Positions 33,231-45,098 of a DNA stretch of 64,000 bases are shown one piece after another (position 1 is the stretch's first letter; every line of letters begins with the position of its first letter). The translations under genes and the position numbers were made by a program. The notes beneath the pieces were generated by a model. That model worked only from the letters and a program-made list of their open reading frames with translations, had not been told where the DNA came from and searched no databases. The DNA is from Candidula unifasciata (Eukaryota; Mollusca; Gastropoda; Stylommatophora; Geomitridae). The stretch lies in contig CAJHNH020002568.1 of NCBI GenBank assembly GCA_905116865.2, positions 38,643 through 102,642 of the forward strand, in the 5' to 3' direction.

Positions 33231-33653
33231 AGTACGTATCGATGTCGCTGTTGCGGCCAACCCAGCGGATACGCTGTACGTCAGCCGTAAAAATACACAC
33301 AGAACACATTAATTACACAGCGTGTAAACAGATTGGCTTACATCTGGTATCATCATTTAAATACAAAGTCATTATGTTTTTAATTAGTTGATGGCGTGTT
33401 TCAAAGAGTGAAAATACAGCAAAAATTAACAACAACAAGGGGCTCAAAACAACAGTGCAACTTCACTTGGCCATGCCGGAAAACGCAAGTCCACAGTAAA
33501 GAGAAAGGAGTATGTCAAATAAGTCTTAGAATAGGAGTGCCTTTCTAGGCAGATAAAGAATTCATTGTAATCGAAAATATACCTGACTATTAGGTGTGTC
33601 TGTCTTGACCAGAAGTTTTGCCTGGGACAGTCTTAGAGGGTTTTATCTGCTGT
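33231..33653. repeat. Non-coding repeat (block X head)
   Basis: Matches 1-299 and 58850-59090. No gene is visible. It lies between the J1 5' edge and the RNase H remnant. Confidence 0.5.
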
Positions 33654-34150
33654 CTAAGTTTCCAGTCCACATGTGCGCATGGCTGATTCGGGAATCTTAA
33701 ATTGGATGTACTTATGTCTGCGAAGTCGATTGTGCCCTGTTCTAAGGCGTAAAATATTGATATGCTCTGGTCTGTCCATAGTATGGTGATCGTCTTGTGC
33801 CAGTTTTGATGCCTTCCTAGCTGATTTGATGATTCTCTTCATCTGTTGATAAGAGACTGGTACGCCAAGTTGTTCTTTAGTTGCACCTGTCTTAACTAGT
33901 GTATCTCCTTCTTTTCCTAGAAATCCACAGCGAGACTGAATCCGCTGCATAAATACTGTATACCGGCTGCTTAGTTTAAAGATTAGTGCACGTATAGCTG
34001 GTAAACTGACTCGAGTGCCTGAAGTACAGCTTTTGCATCTGTCATAAATAAAACTGTTTGTAAAATATACCCGTGATTTATAAATTGCTATGCTGCTGTC
34101 TTGAGGTTTGAACTTTTGTATCGTAGTTGTGAACAGTGCTTTCCTGTTGG
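33654..34150 (-). pseudogene. RNase H remnant (RNH-m), best C-terminus
   Basis: Reads QRIQSRCGFLGKEGDTLVK, then GVPVSYQQMKRIIKSARKA and INILRLRTGHNRLRRHKY. The R-L-R-T-G-H-N-R-L motif is the hallmark of the segment downstream of RNase H in these elements. The upstream part to 34150 holds the equivalent of the FLTDA strand with a frame change. Active-site residues are degraded. Confidence 0.72.
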
Positions 34151-35144
34151 TATTTTAGCTATATCCCTAGTATTATTAGGTTTCGAGGAGACGACTGAGT
34201 CGGAGATGCTTATCCGTTGCTCGCAAACACATGCTGTGATTGCATCTGACTCACAAAACATGCTGAGAAAGGTTTAAACAGATCTGCACCGTGCTTATTG
34301 GCAGGCATCGTTCACCGGTCTAAGGCACTTAGCATCTTTTATACAATCTTTTTCTAGGGTATGCAAGCTCTTGGGAAACGAAAAGGACTTAACCAGTGAT
34401 TAATGTATGCATGACAAGCTAAATGTTTTCAAGAACCTTTAAATGTGAGCGAACAGTGCGGACAGACAGTTCTGTTATTACGATCTGAATATAATTATGC
34501 AACTTCGAGTAGACAGAGGATCTGGCCGACACTCCCCACTCAGAGGAAATGAGATACGGACACACATTTAGAATGAATCTTGTGCCATCTGAGTTATATC
34601 CACCTCATTGGCTGCTGAAGATAGGGATACAAACTCATATTGGAATAGTATGATATACTGTGATGCCAGTTCTTAAAATTTAGCTCAACACGACCTATTC
34701 TGAAACTGAATGTTGTTTTATTACACACCAGGCTTTGCAGTACTAAGTGTCATTTAATTGCTTTTGTAATGAACTCATATGCACTCCTTCGACTGTTTAG
34801 TAATTGTCATGAATCAGTTCTTGAATATCTGAGTCTACAACGCTCCTTAGCGAATCCCTGCACTTTCTACCCCAACTAATTCGAACGATAATTGTTTGTT
34901 GCTCCGACTTTCTGGCTAATTCATTTCCTCACCCAATATTTTCAGCTAGCAAACCAGTCTAAGTATGTCTTCAGCTGGCACTATTCCAGATATTACTCTT
35001 TTAAGCATGTGATCCATAGCGCTATCAAGGTGTTTCATGTCTACCGCTGCTCAACATATGACTCTGTGTGCAGTATTTTGAGCCTTTTTGTAGTAGTCAA
35101 CAGGTCAATAATATTTTACATAATTACTTTTGGAGGAATCACTT
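34151..35144 (+). repeat. Block X: RNH-p remnant and tail
   Basis: At 34215-34400 the plus-strand RNase H remnant is present in poor condition (DSQNMLRKV-equivalent with stop, then GNEK-equivalent). The rest is non-coding, matching 61060-61780 and 42890-43260. Confidence 0.5.
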
Positions 35145-35600
35145 GTCTTGTCTTGTTTTGTCCACAATTGCCTCACAGCGTAGTGGGGAGTCGCAGTTTT
35201 ATATCCTGGGCCAGGTGTGTTGCACGTGTTGTTAGTCCGTGTTGCCTAAGGATCTCTGATAAATTGTCTATCCATCGTACTCTCGGTCTGCCTCTTGCTC
35301 TGGGGCAGTAGTGCTGTTCGTTGTATGCTCGTAGAGGCAGTTGGTCGGTTTGCATTCGCATCAAGTGGCCAAACCACTCTTTTTGTTGCTTCTTTATGTA
35401 TTGCAGGCATGGTGTGGTTCCTACAATTGATCTAATGTTCTCGTTTCGAACTCTGTCTCTCCTTGTGACATTGGCAGCCTTACGTAAGCATCTCATTTCG
35501 CACGTCGTGATCTTTTTCTCCTGTGCTCTTGTTAGGGACCAGGTTTGGCATTGGTAGCAGAGGGTTGGTATAAACATGCAATTAATCAGTTGTCGTTTCA
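35145..35600 (-). mobile_element. 5'-truncated family G element: RT C-terminal fragment
   Basis: The minus-strand frame 35577-35173 encodes the C-terminal region of a non-LTR RT ORF: FIPTLCYQCQTWSLT, MRCLRKAANVTRRDRVRNE, WFGHLMRMQ, ARGRPRVRWIDN and a final LRLPTTL. It is open over 134 codons, so the copy is relatively young. Block X paralogues (43240, 61780) are uninterrupted here. It is related to 46415-47233. Confidence 0.82.
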
Positions 35601-35689
35601 GTGTCGGTCACATATCACCTGCCACTTTAAAATGGTGTGCATATCAAGTCAATAATTAATCACCGAGATGATGATAAAGAGATAGAGAG

Positions 35690-35733
<44 letters not shown>

Positions 35734-35779
35734 TAGTATTTTAATTACATAATAAAATAATTTTTTATTGCTTTATTTT
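35601..35779. repeat. Block X tail with (CA)n
   Basis: Includes a (CA)n tract at about 35691-35732 where paralogues have only short CA runs. Confidence 0.8.
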
Positions 35780-36440
35780 TCTACAGTTGAACGTATGTAT
35801 CAGGTTATAAACAATAATGTTTAATCCACTCCAATGAGGACAACATAAATACATTTACACAATTATGATTAGGATTTTGTTCATCGTAGTAGAGGGCGGG
35901 CCTCGATTTCTTCTACTTTGATTTTAAGTTCACCACAGAGAAAATTCTAATGGTGGGATCCAGTCATCTAAACTTCCAAGACCAGTCGATAAGAAGACTG
36001 TTTTAATACCTCCTCTTTCCAATATCTAGGTCTTTGTGATCTTGTCCTGTCACTTAATGCCAAGTATCAATCTCAGAAATCGCAGGGGAAAGCTATTAAG
36101 CCATTTCTCCGGGTGTGAATAAGACGACCAAGTTTCAATGCCATAAAGCAGAGTGCTGAGAATACAAACCTGACAGACAAGAGTTTTTTGTTCTAATCGT
36201 TATCTTTCTGTTCACATAAACTCCTTTTCTATTTCTGCTAGTATAGGAAAATTTGCAACTGTCTCCAGCCCTTCACCGTTAATGTAGACTGCATGTCTGC
36301 CATTACCACCTTGCAACATAATTTTAGTCTTATTTTTGTTGATTTTTCGTCAAAATTCACGGCAGGATAAACAAATGTAGACACAAATCATTTCAGCGCA
36401 TGTTCTGAGTGGGTGGTAATCACTTCTTACTTCTTTGTTC
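35780..36440 (-). pseudogene. Family L RT C-terminal remnant
   Basis: Minus-strand equivalent of 43860-44340 and 61960-62420. It covers the region after the RT active site: the degraded E-x-F-T-Y-L-G-x-x-x-N-x-x-L-S-L segment, V-L-S-A-L-x-Y-G, the H-M-R-x-L-R-x-I-L-G-I segment and W-L-G-x-x-x-R-M-x-D-G-R-x-P-K-D. Many stops. The RT active-site part is deleted between this and the endonuclease above. Confidence 0.58.
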
Positions 36441-36477
36441 TCTAATCCCATACACCGATGCAGCTATTATTTTCTCT

Positions 36478-37135
36478 TTAATTGCACCTACTATTATTCC
36501 TGGATATCAGTAAAAGCATCTTTAAGCTGCTGTTCGAACTCAAAAATTGTCCAGTGTCTTTAGTTTTGAATATAATTAACCTAGAAATATATTTGTTTTT
36601 GAAATGAAAAATTACCTTTGGATTCTTTCGAAGTTCTGTAGCAACTATGGAATGGTTAGTATCACAGTTAGCTCTGTGGTAGCTGCCAGTTAAAGATAGA
36701 TACTTCAAGCGCTGCCTACTTGGGAGAATAAGTTTCAGGTGGTGCAAGTTGCAAAATCTTGGATGTTTCAATGACATCTTATTGCGGTCTTTAGTTTTGA
36801 AAAAAAAATGAGTTTGTGATGCACAGGTACATCTATTATATTTTAATGCATGCGAGAAACAGTATATTATCCAAGGCAAACTGGCCGTGAGTTTGAATCA
36901 AATCCCACCTGAGTATGAAACTCGCCAAGTACGTAGAACTGTTTTCATTACATTGTCTAGCTCCCATAACACGAATCTTTTGCATCTTCTGTTGAATTTG
37001 ATTTGGTGCATATGCAATAGCGAGGGCGATAAAACCGCTTGAGGTAAACAATCGTGGGGATAATATTTTTTTTAGTTTTCTCCAGGATAGACTCTTGACT
37101 GATCCCAGCAGCGAATTATTTACTGCAAATCCCAC
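36478..37135 (-). pseudogene. Family L APE-type endonuclease remnant
   Basis: Minus strand: GFAVNNSLLGSV and RLFTSSGFIALAIAYAPN (the I-x-x-Y-A-P strand), then after a frame change FFFKTKDRNKMSLKHPRFCN (from K-V-S-W-x-H-P-R-S-x-x-W), LDLI-type strand read as LKLILPSRQR, and SYHRANCDTNHSIVATEL. The last is the final catalytic motif (D-C-D-T-D-H-x-L-V), with the second Asp changed to Asn. It is two overlapping open segments with one frameshift. Confidence 0.72.
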
Positions 37136-37194
37136 TCTATGCTTCCAGATTTGTTCCTGGCTTATGCTTTTCTAAAAAAAATGTTTAATAATTT

Positions 37195-38030
37195 TCTTTA
37201 ATGGACCCATCCGACACTCCCACCTTCGTTAAACTTTATTTCGTGACCAAACAGATATCCAAGCCCTAATTTTGGTGGAATTAAACGGACAACGAAACTG
37301 GAGCGTTAAAGGAATTTTGGGATTTTGAAGATAGAATGTACGAACCTTTCATAGAGCTGGACCAGATGAAGAAATGACCCGTGAGTTATCAGCAAACAGA
37401 ATGTATGTAATATCAATTCAAGAAAAAAGAATTCCGGGTGATTGTATCATAGAGGAAAATGGAATGATCGTAGTATATGGAGGAAACACTACACTCAAAA
37501 CAAACATGAACTAGGGACAACATTTGTCGTCAAGAAAGAGTTGAGGGAAAGTAATATAAATATTAAATAAAGCTGTTGAAAATAGGATTAGTAAGCTTCC
37601 AATACAAGGAAAATGGAAAAATATCACGATTATTAATGGTCATGCACCCACTGAAGATAAAGAAGATGATATAAAGGGAAATTTGTGTTACCTCCTTTAG
37701 AATAACACAGAAGCTCAAATAAGGACGTACTGGATATTTCAATGATAAAATAGGATTGGAAAACACATTTAAAAATTTAGCTGACATGGAAAGTCTACAT
37801 TCAGTTATAAAAGATAATGGATAGCAATTATCAACCTCATAGTAGCCAATGGATACATATAAGCAACACCAGATTTCAAAGAAAATATTTAAATCAGCCC
37901 CTGGCAATCATGTGACAAGATAACGTATGAACACAAAGATCACATTTTAATAAACATATGAACTGCATCGAACATGCAACAAGCCTAAGATATCCTTTTA
38001 CACAGTGTTGCAAAGATCCTATCCAGAGTG
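37195..38030 (+). pseudogene. Family R endonuclease remnant
   Basis: Plus strand with many frameshifts: the QE motif region (about 37385-37450, ISIQEKRI), VYGGNT, then INGHAPTEDKEDDI (I-x-x-Y-A-P-T-x-D) and TPDFKENIFKSAPGNHVTR, corresponding to T-x-F-x-x-K-x-x-H-K-x-T-W-x-S-P-G. It then becomes unrecognisable near 38030. It extends further than the other copies except 63041-64000. Confidence 0.65.
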
Positions 38031-39570
38031 TCAAAGACCTCTGGGAAACCTTGATAGCCCGTGGCTTCTAACTGGGCCTATGACAGATCAAACTAACTTT
38101 GATATACACTAGACCCGAACGCACACAGTGCACACATGACAATCTTTAATGTGAGTACATATTTTACGATCGACAGTTTACTTCCTGTTGTATGGCCACC
38201 TGTTACCTGGACCCTCTGGCCGAAATAGCTTTACAGTCGCCTCGCTCTCCAGTCCGTTCCACAGGCAATCTCTATTGTGTAAACCACACCTCTGCGTGGA
38301 ACGTTCTTTCCTATCATCACACTGACAGACCAAGATGTCAGAACCTCTGTCGAGCGTGGGGTGAGTGTTACAACGCTAGACATTATCTCACAGCACATGC
38401 ATTTAACCAATTCAACTAATCACCAGAACTCAACCCTAATTAGGTATTAGGAAAACAACACAACTACTTTCTCTACTAAGTTACACAGTACAAAGAAACT
38501 ATTATACTATCCTATAACACTGGGAATCAACTATGCAGTCGCTAAAGTAATATCCAAACTCTAGGATCCCAACTCCGTCCTCTCTGCCCGAAGCTCTACA
38601 CATCAAAAGCCCTATGTTCCCTTCTGGCGTGACTTGATATGATCAAACTCGCTCAGTACCGGACCATGGCATAATCCTGCCAGGGACCTGCCTGGAGAAG
38701 CGTTTACGTATACTTGCGGTCCTCAATTTGTCTCAATTGAGCTGTCGTTTTGACTCCCAGCGTCAAGCACACTATGTTTGATCTTTGTGTCAGCTCTGGT
38801 CACATAGTGACAACGGTTTACTGTCGTTATAGTCTGTTCCGTCCCACGACTGAACTCACAGGGTTCTGATATTCATCCCTCCCCTGAACTGATACTTCCT
38901 GACTGAGTCAAGTATCAGCAAAGCATGGCCTGTTATCCTGTACAGTCATCTAACCAAATTATATTGTCAACAATCAGTTAACTTACAAAAAAGCATGTAT
39001 CTTGTGCAACTACAAGAAGATAAAATGAATGGCACATATTTAATGGGTCTGTACATTCAATAGGTAAGCCCCTCCCTAATGGGTAGAAATGGTGTCAGAC
39101 TTGACTCGCATACGCCACTACTCATTACACCTTCAAATCATATGGGTAATGATATAAAAATAATTTTGGACCCAATTACACCTTACTTGACTTACTGTGC
39201 AGGTAAGACGCCACCTCATACACTCCCAAGCCGTACCAACGACACCATGCCTAATAACAGTGGACGTCTACAGTCGTATAATGTAATCCGCAATCCCTAC
39301 CAAGACACTAATTATCCTACATGCTCCACAGTGTAGAAAAGGCAGTAGACAAACATGAGCCAGTTGGACACACACTCCCATCCTCCAAACACAGTGCCAC
39401 ACCTCAAATGAAGTCTCCATATATGCAATACTTAGTTACAACATCACTAACTTTCTATGTGAGTGCCCTTGTAAAAGTACGATTTAATTTTCATTTCAAC
39501 TAGTAGTTATCTATTAATAAAAGAAAAATCAAATTACGTTAAACAAAATTAAGATAATTTCATTGTTACT
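38031..39570. other. No recognisable gene
   Basis: About 1.5 kb of moderately GC-rich DNA with only short open frames in all six frames and no second copy elsewhere in the window. I recognise no transposon hallmark. It could be unique intergenic sequence or a family represented once. Confidence 0.5.
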
Positions 39571-39793
39571 TCTGTTTGTTTGTTTGTTTGTTTGTTTGTT
39601 TCAGTGTCTAGTAGCCATGAGTTGCTAACCCGTAGGCTCGGTATTATTAAATACCGTAAATATGGGAGAAATGGGGCTTTTCTGCCTACTTCCGGGAGTG
39701 AACCCGGACCACAAGGAGTTCGTTACCCGGTCTCCGCGCAATCCGGTTTAGCCAACTACGCTAGAGGACCGGGCTATTGTCACTGCTAAACTA
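39571..39793 (-). mobile_element. S2 tRNA-derived SINE
   Basis: On the minus strand the head contains TAGCGTAGTTGG (A-box-like, TRGCNNAGYNGG) and GGTTCACTCC (B-box-like, GGTTCRANNCC) about 55 bases apart, the spacing of a tRNA internal promoter. It ends in (AAAC)n, seen as (TTTG)n at about 39572-39600. A second copy is at 52361-52575. Confidence 0.82.
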
Positions 39794-40268
39794 AATTGTC
39801 CATTATTTGAACATCCACTATTGTAAGTCATTTACCCAGAATTCATTATCGTCTAACATGTACTTTTTGTTTACATTTGTTAAACATAAAACATTCAGTT
39901 AACTTTAAACTGATTCAATCTTTTTAGGATCAATGGATTTCATATTAGTGAACTTTTGAAGATTACTTTTCAAAAACAAAGAGTTATTATTATTACAATG
40001 CAAGAAAATTAGTACCACTAAACAAAATGTAGAGATAGAAAAAAAAATGATTTCAAATCAAATCAAATAGGTAAAGTTACATATGTAATACTTAAAAATA
40101 TGTATATTTTTAGCGATACCCACAAGAGTTGTAACAAATATAATTACAACCTGAAAACAATAAGTAAAATATACATGTAATAGTTTTTAAAAATTTATTA
40201 CACTTTTTCAAAACCAACAAAATAATTATAAATCGAAAAAAATAAGCAAAAAATACATATAATAATTT
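39794..40268. other. AT-rich, no gene seen
   Basis: Strongly AT-rich with many short A and T runs. No coding trace or repeat hallmark. Confidence 0.6.
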
Positions 40269-40595
40269 TCAAAAATATAAATTATTACCCTTTATATATA
40301 CCACCAAAATAATTGCACATCGGAATAAATAATTATCTTCTTTCTCTACTGATTCCGTTGCTTGACCCCAAAGGGCCTTGTCATGTATCAATTCACAACC
40401 CAGTTGTGCGGATACAGCCAATCTTTCTGCTTGTTCACTAGCCACCACGCCGGCATAGCCTGGAGAAAAGATCCAAAGTATGCTCACTACCCGTGACCAT
40501 TCCAGTAAAGCTTGGCACTCTGCTCGAAGCATCCTTGTCTTCACCGTCCTCAGCATGCTTTCAGGGCATGTTACAACTACGACATGTGTATGCAT
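40269..40595 (-). pseudogene. RNase H fragment of a non-LTR element, open over 108 codons
   Basis: Minus strand: HVVVVTCPESMLRTVKTRML (third catalytic strand; D-S-Q replaced by C-P-E), then ILWIFSPGYAGVVASEQAER (the W-x-x-x-P-G-H-A-G-V-x-G-N-E-x-A-D helix, with H to Y and D to E changes), then ALWGQ. It belongs to the same family as RNH-p but is an independent copy in the opposite orientation and has no internal stop. Key catalytic residues are lost. Confidence 0.68.
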
Positions 40596-41040
40596 CTTGT
40601 TCTTTAGCCCCCTTTGTTCTCATGCGAGATATTTTGGAGTCAAATTGGATGCTGTCTTGCACTATATATTTTCCATTATCTTTCGCTACGAATCCCCTCT
40701 CTTTTCTCGCAACACCGAACAATCTGTATAGATAATCATATCACCTGGGCGTATTTTGTCCTTAATCACCTATTGGATTTTGAACCTTCGTAGCACCCAC
40801 TGGCCACTCCATGCACACCCTGCCAAATGTGATCCTAAACCTACACAAGTCAGACTTTTCCGCTGGTACTCTGGCATGCTTCTCTCCTCGCCTAGTGTTC
40901 TCCAGCATGCATACTTGTCTTTTTGTACCTTCTGCTTAAGCCATTTACGAAGTTCCTCTTGTCAGCCTCTAACCCTTACCTGCAGCCAAAGCTTCATACA
41001 CAGATGTTACCTGTCTGCAGCTACTCTGAGGTATGACTGC
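40596..41040. other. No recognisable gene
   Basis: Pyrimidine-rich plus strand with short open frames only. No family recognised. Confidence 0.5.
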
Positions 41041-41500
41041 TTTGTTCAGAGAGTAGTGCACGTATAGCTGGTAATTTTCCAGAATGGAGTGCATGAAGTA
41101 CCGCATCTGCATGTGTAAAGAATGTAGTGCTTGTAAAATATACCTGTGATTTAGAACTTTATATGCTGCTGTCTTGATGGCTTGAAATTCTGCATCGTTG
41201 TTGTGACTGTGCTTTTCTGTTGGTATTTGGTTATATCCCTAGTATTATTAAGGTGCGAGGAGACGACTGGGTCGGAGAAGTTTATTCGCTGCACCCAACT
41301 ACACGTTGTGATTGCACCTGACTCACAAATCATTCTGAGAAAAGTTTATACAGATCTGCTTTGTGGTTACTTGTGCGCACCGTTCACAGTTCTAGGAACT
41401 TTGCATCCTTTATATGTTTTCTCCAGAGTATGCAGGTTCTAAGGAAACGAAAAGGCGGACTTGCTGACTGGGTCTGCACCATCAAGGCATTAATGAATGC
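41041..41500. pseudogene. Opposed RNase H remnants (RNH-m then RNH-p)
   Basis: 41041-41300 is the minus-strand remnant (NTRDI, KYQQKST-type segment from I-P-T-G-K-H-C). From about 41290 the plus strand reads HVVIAPDSQIILRKVYTDLL. Same head-to-head arrangement as at 300-1130, 33654-34400 and 60671-61060. Both are degraded. Confidence 0.58.
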
Positions 41501-41869
41501 ATGACAATTAAATGTTTTCAAAAACCTTTGAGTGCGAGCGAACAGTGCGGAGGGACAGTTCGATTTTTACGATCTGAAGAAAATTGTGCAACATGGAGTA
41601 ACCAGAGGATCTGATCGACACTTTACACTCAGAGGAAAGGAGAGACGGACATACATTTAGACTGCAATTTGTACAATCGAAGTTAGATCTGCTTCGCTGG
41701 CTGCTGAAGATGGGAAAGGAACTCTTATGGGAATTTTATGATGTACCGTGATGCCGGTTCTTGAAATTCAGCTCACCTCGACACATTCTAAAACTGGATA
41801 TTGATGAATTGTACTGTAGGCTTTGCAACACTAATGTAATTGCTTCTGCAATGAATTCATGAATTCACA
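41501..41869. repeat. Block X repeat
   Basis: Non-coding, matching 1070-1400 and 34440-34770. Confidence 0.5.
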
Positions 41870-42207
41870 GAGATGAAATGCCTTAAAAGAGCTGGAGGAG
41901 CTTCAAAGAAAGACAGTACGAAATTATGAAACCTGACGAATGCTAAGAATACAGCCAGTCATACCATTCATCAAAGAACAGCAAATGAAGTTGTTTAGAC
42001 ACCTAACAAAAATAGTACTGTCTGCCACACGGAGCCACACTAAAAAGATACAACGGGTATAGAGTGAGTGGGAGACCTCGGAAAATATGGAGTGATGGCA
42101 TTAAAAACAGCATCACAGAAATTAACATCAGTCTTAATACTGCTCTTCACAGGGCTCATCAACGAATGTTATGTCTCCTGCCGACTTCGATGAGGTACAA
42201 GGTGGAA
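41870..42207 (+). pseudogene. RT-element 3' fragment preceding the GAA array
   Basis: Plus strand: after frameshifts the reading GRPRKIWSDGIKNSI matches the G-R-P-R-x-x-W-x-D-x-I segment near the end of RTE-like and related ORFs. It is followed by RAHQRMLCLLPTSMRYKV, equivalent to R-x-x-x-L-P-T-x-x-R-Y at the C-terminus. The GAA array begins directly where the 3' tail of such an element would be. Confidence 0.68.
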
Positions 42208-42678
42208 GAGAAGAAGAAGAAGAAGAAGAAGAAGAAGAAGAAGAAGAAGAAGAAGAAGAAGAAGAAGAAGAAGAAGAAGAAGAAGAAGAAGAAGAAGAAG
42301 AAGAAGAAGAAGAAGAAGAAGAAGAAGAAGAAGAAAAAGAAAGAAGAAGAAGAAGAAGAAGAAGAAGAAGAGAAGAAGAAGAAGAAGAAGAAGAAGAAGA
42401 AGAAGAAGAAGAAGAAGAAGAAGAAGAAGAAGAAGAAGAAGAAGAAGAAGAAGAAGAAGAAGAAGAAGAAGAAGAAGAAGAAGAAGAAGAAGAAGAAAAA
42501 GAAGAAGAAGAAGGAGGAGAAGAAGAAGAAAAAAAAAGAAGAAGAAGAAGAAGAAGAAGAAGAAGAAGAAGAAGAAGAAGAAGAAGAAGAAGAAGAAGAA
42601 GAAGAAGAAGAAGAAGAAGAAGAAGAAGAAGAAGAAGAAGAAGAAGAAGAAGAAGAGAAAGAAAAAGAAGAAGAAAAA

Positions 42679-42709
<31 letters not shown>

Positions 42710-42882
42710 AAGAAGAAGAAGAAGAAGAAGAAGAAGAAGAAGAAGAAGAAGAAGAAGAAGAAGAAGAAGGAGAAGAAGAAGAAGAAGAAGAAGAAGAAGA
42801 AGAAGAAGAAGAAGAAGAAGAAGAAGAAGAAGAAGAAGAAGAAGAAGAAGATGAAGAAGAAGAAGAAAAAGAAGAAGAATGA
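42208..42882. repeat. (GAA)n array, about 675 bp
   Basis: About 220 GAA/AAG triplets with rare interruptions (AAA, GGA, GA). The plus strand is entirely purine. It sits at the end of a 3'-truncation-free retrotransposon tail and gives spurious poly-Glu, poly-Lys, poly-Arg, poly-Phe and poly-Leu frames. Such polypurine tracts can form triplex DNA. Confidence 0.97.
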
Positions 42883-43440
42883 ATTCATATGCACTCCTTT
42901 GACTCTTTAGTAATTGTCATGAATCAGTTCTTGAATTTCTGAGTCTACAGCGCTTACCAGCGAGTCAGTGCACTTTCTGTCCTAACTAATTCGAACTATA
43001 ATACGTGTTGGTTGCACTGACACTGTTCCCAATTCCTTTCCTCACCCAATATTTTCAGCTATGCAAACCTGTATACTTATATCTTTAACTGACACTATTC
43101 AAGAGCTTCCTCTTTTAAGCAATGATCAGAGGCGCCGTCTAGGTGTTTCGTGTCTAAACTCTACTTAACATATGACGCATCTTGCAGTACTTTGAGCCTA
43201 ATTGTAGTAGTCGGCAGGTCTATGATATTTCGCATAATTACTTCTGGAGGAATCACGTCCATCTCTTAATTATGTATGGCGTCATATATCATCACCTGCA
43301 ACTTTAAGAGGGTGAGCATTCCAAGCTAATAATGAATCACATAGGTGATGATAAAGAGATAGAGTGGCACAGACACTAGTAATTAAATAACAAAATAATG
43401 CATTTTTTTTTTTTTTTTTTTTACAGGGGAACGCAATTGT
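42883..43440. repeat. Block X tail
   Basis: Begins ATGAATTCATATGCACTCC, which matches 34765-34790, so the G-type fragment plus GAA array is an insertion in block X. ATGAATTCATGAATTCA at 41850-41870 on the other side may be its duplicated target. Ends in a T run at about 43404-43422. Confidence 0.6.
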
Positions 43441-44842
43441 ATGTATCAGGTTATAAACAATACTGTTTAATTCATTCCAGTAAGCAACACATAAATATAT
43501 CTAATTATTCGTCTTTCCAGGCGATAATGTTATAACGCTCTGAGGAGGCATGGGACTCACAGCCCATAGCGACAGTGAGTATAACTAGCAAGACCCGCCA
43601 GCATTAGAAAAAGTTTTTCACATTTAGAGCATAAGATTTCAGGACCGTTGTTGTCAATATTTGTGTTTAGTCAGTTCTTATCGGTCGTTCAGCTTTTATC
43701 CTTTCTTCGAAAAATACATTTCTCATCACGATTCCTATCCTGATGTGCCCCCTCCACACAAAACGGTCCATGCCATTTTATTCCCAAGAGTCCACCTCAA
43801 TACCTGTATCATTCATGTCCCGCTTGCGCACATCTGTATTTCATAAAAGAGGCCGTCATCAATTTCTTCTACTTTACATTTTTCTTTTATCATAGAGGAA
43901 GTCCTCAGGGACTCTACCATCCCCCATTCTCCAGGTGGGACCTAGCCACCTAAACCTTCCTAGACTGAGCATTAAGAAGACTGTTGTAATACCTTCCCTT
44001 TCCAATACATCCGTGTTTGTGGTCTTATCCTAGCATCTAAAGTCAAGTATCATTCTTAGGAATTGCATGCGGAAGCTATTTAGACGTCTCTTTTGTGGCG
44101 AAAAAGTTGATCAAGTTTCAATGCCATAAAGCAGAGTGCTGAGAACACAAACCTGACAGACAAGAGTTTTTGTTTTAACAGTAAGCTTTCTGTTCCCCAA
44201 ACTCCTTTTATATTTATGCTTGTTGTTGTTGCTACCTTACCTATCCTGATATTGCTTTCTTGGTCCAGCGATAGTTTGTTATTCACTGTGAATCCCATAT
44301 AGGTAAATTGTTCAATTGTCATCAGCTCTTCGCCGTCAATGTAGACTGCATGTCTGCCATCAACACATTACTCCATAATTGTCGTCTTCTTTTTGTTAAT
44401 TGGTAGTCCAAATTAACAGGATGCATCAACAAATGCAGACACTAAACATTGCAGCACATCATCTGAGTGGGGCTAATTGCTTCATCATCTGCAAACAGCA
44501 GCTCTCTGATAAGCACCTTTCTTATCCTGGTTTTCGCCATTGGTCTACGAGCATTGTAAACGCTGCTGTCATGATCTTAAAGGAATATTACAAAATAAGT
44601 GAAAAGTATATTCCAAAGAGGGTAACAACTAGTACACGTCCCTGCTTCACTTCATTGTTGATTACAAACTCTTCAGATGTTACGCATCGAAGCTGATTTT
44701 ACCTTTCAAGCCTGTGTGGTAACTCTCAGCAATTCTCAGAAGGGTATGTAGTCACCTAATTTTCTTTAGTGTGTTAAACAGGCCTTTTTGACTAATCAAC
44801 AATGCATTGTAAGAATAAATAAAATAAATACCCAGTGTTCGA

Positions 44843-45098
44843 TGTTTTCGTACTTACCTAGCAATAGGTATTTCGTCTTTTTAAGTACGAAATTTTTTTT
44901 AAATTTGAAGCCCCACCCTGGCCTTTGCCAGGGGCCGCAATATAGGCAGGCCATAAATATAACCAATTGTCTGAACGCGGTTTCTGGGACCTCTCCACGG
45001 CGATCCTTATCCACATGGTGGCACTTTGTGGCATCGGGTGTTCATCGCTTGTGTGATGTCCTAGTAGGGTAGAAAGTCAGTCAGTCAGTCAGTGTTCA
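44843..45098 (+). mobile_element. S1 SINE-like copy with (AGTC)n tail
   Basis: Matches 9304-9534 from the GAAGCCCCACCCTGGC region to CCTAGTAGGGTAGAAAGTCA, ending in about five AGTC units. It interrupts the RT of family L. The left edge is approximate; possible flanking repeats are CAGTGTTCRA. Confidence 0.75.

Noticed and set aside
35880..37150. A host endonuclease gene (craniofacial-development-protein-like annotation is common for such sequence)
   Set aside because: The sequence has frameshifts and an altered catalytic Asp and is flanked by RT remnants of the same family, so it is retrotransposon-derived.
42064..42894. Open frames of about 200-240 codons made of Lys, Glu, Arg, Phe or Leu
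   Set aside because: Translation of the GAA/TTC array, not a gene.
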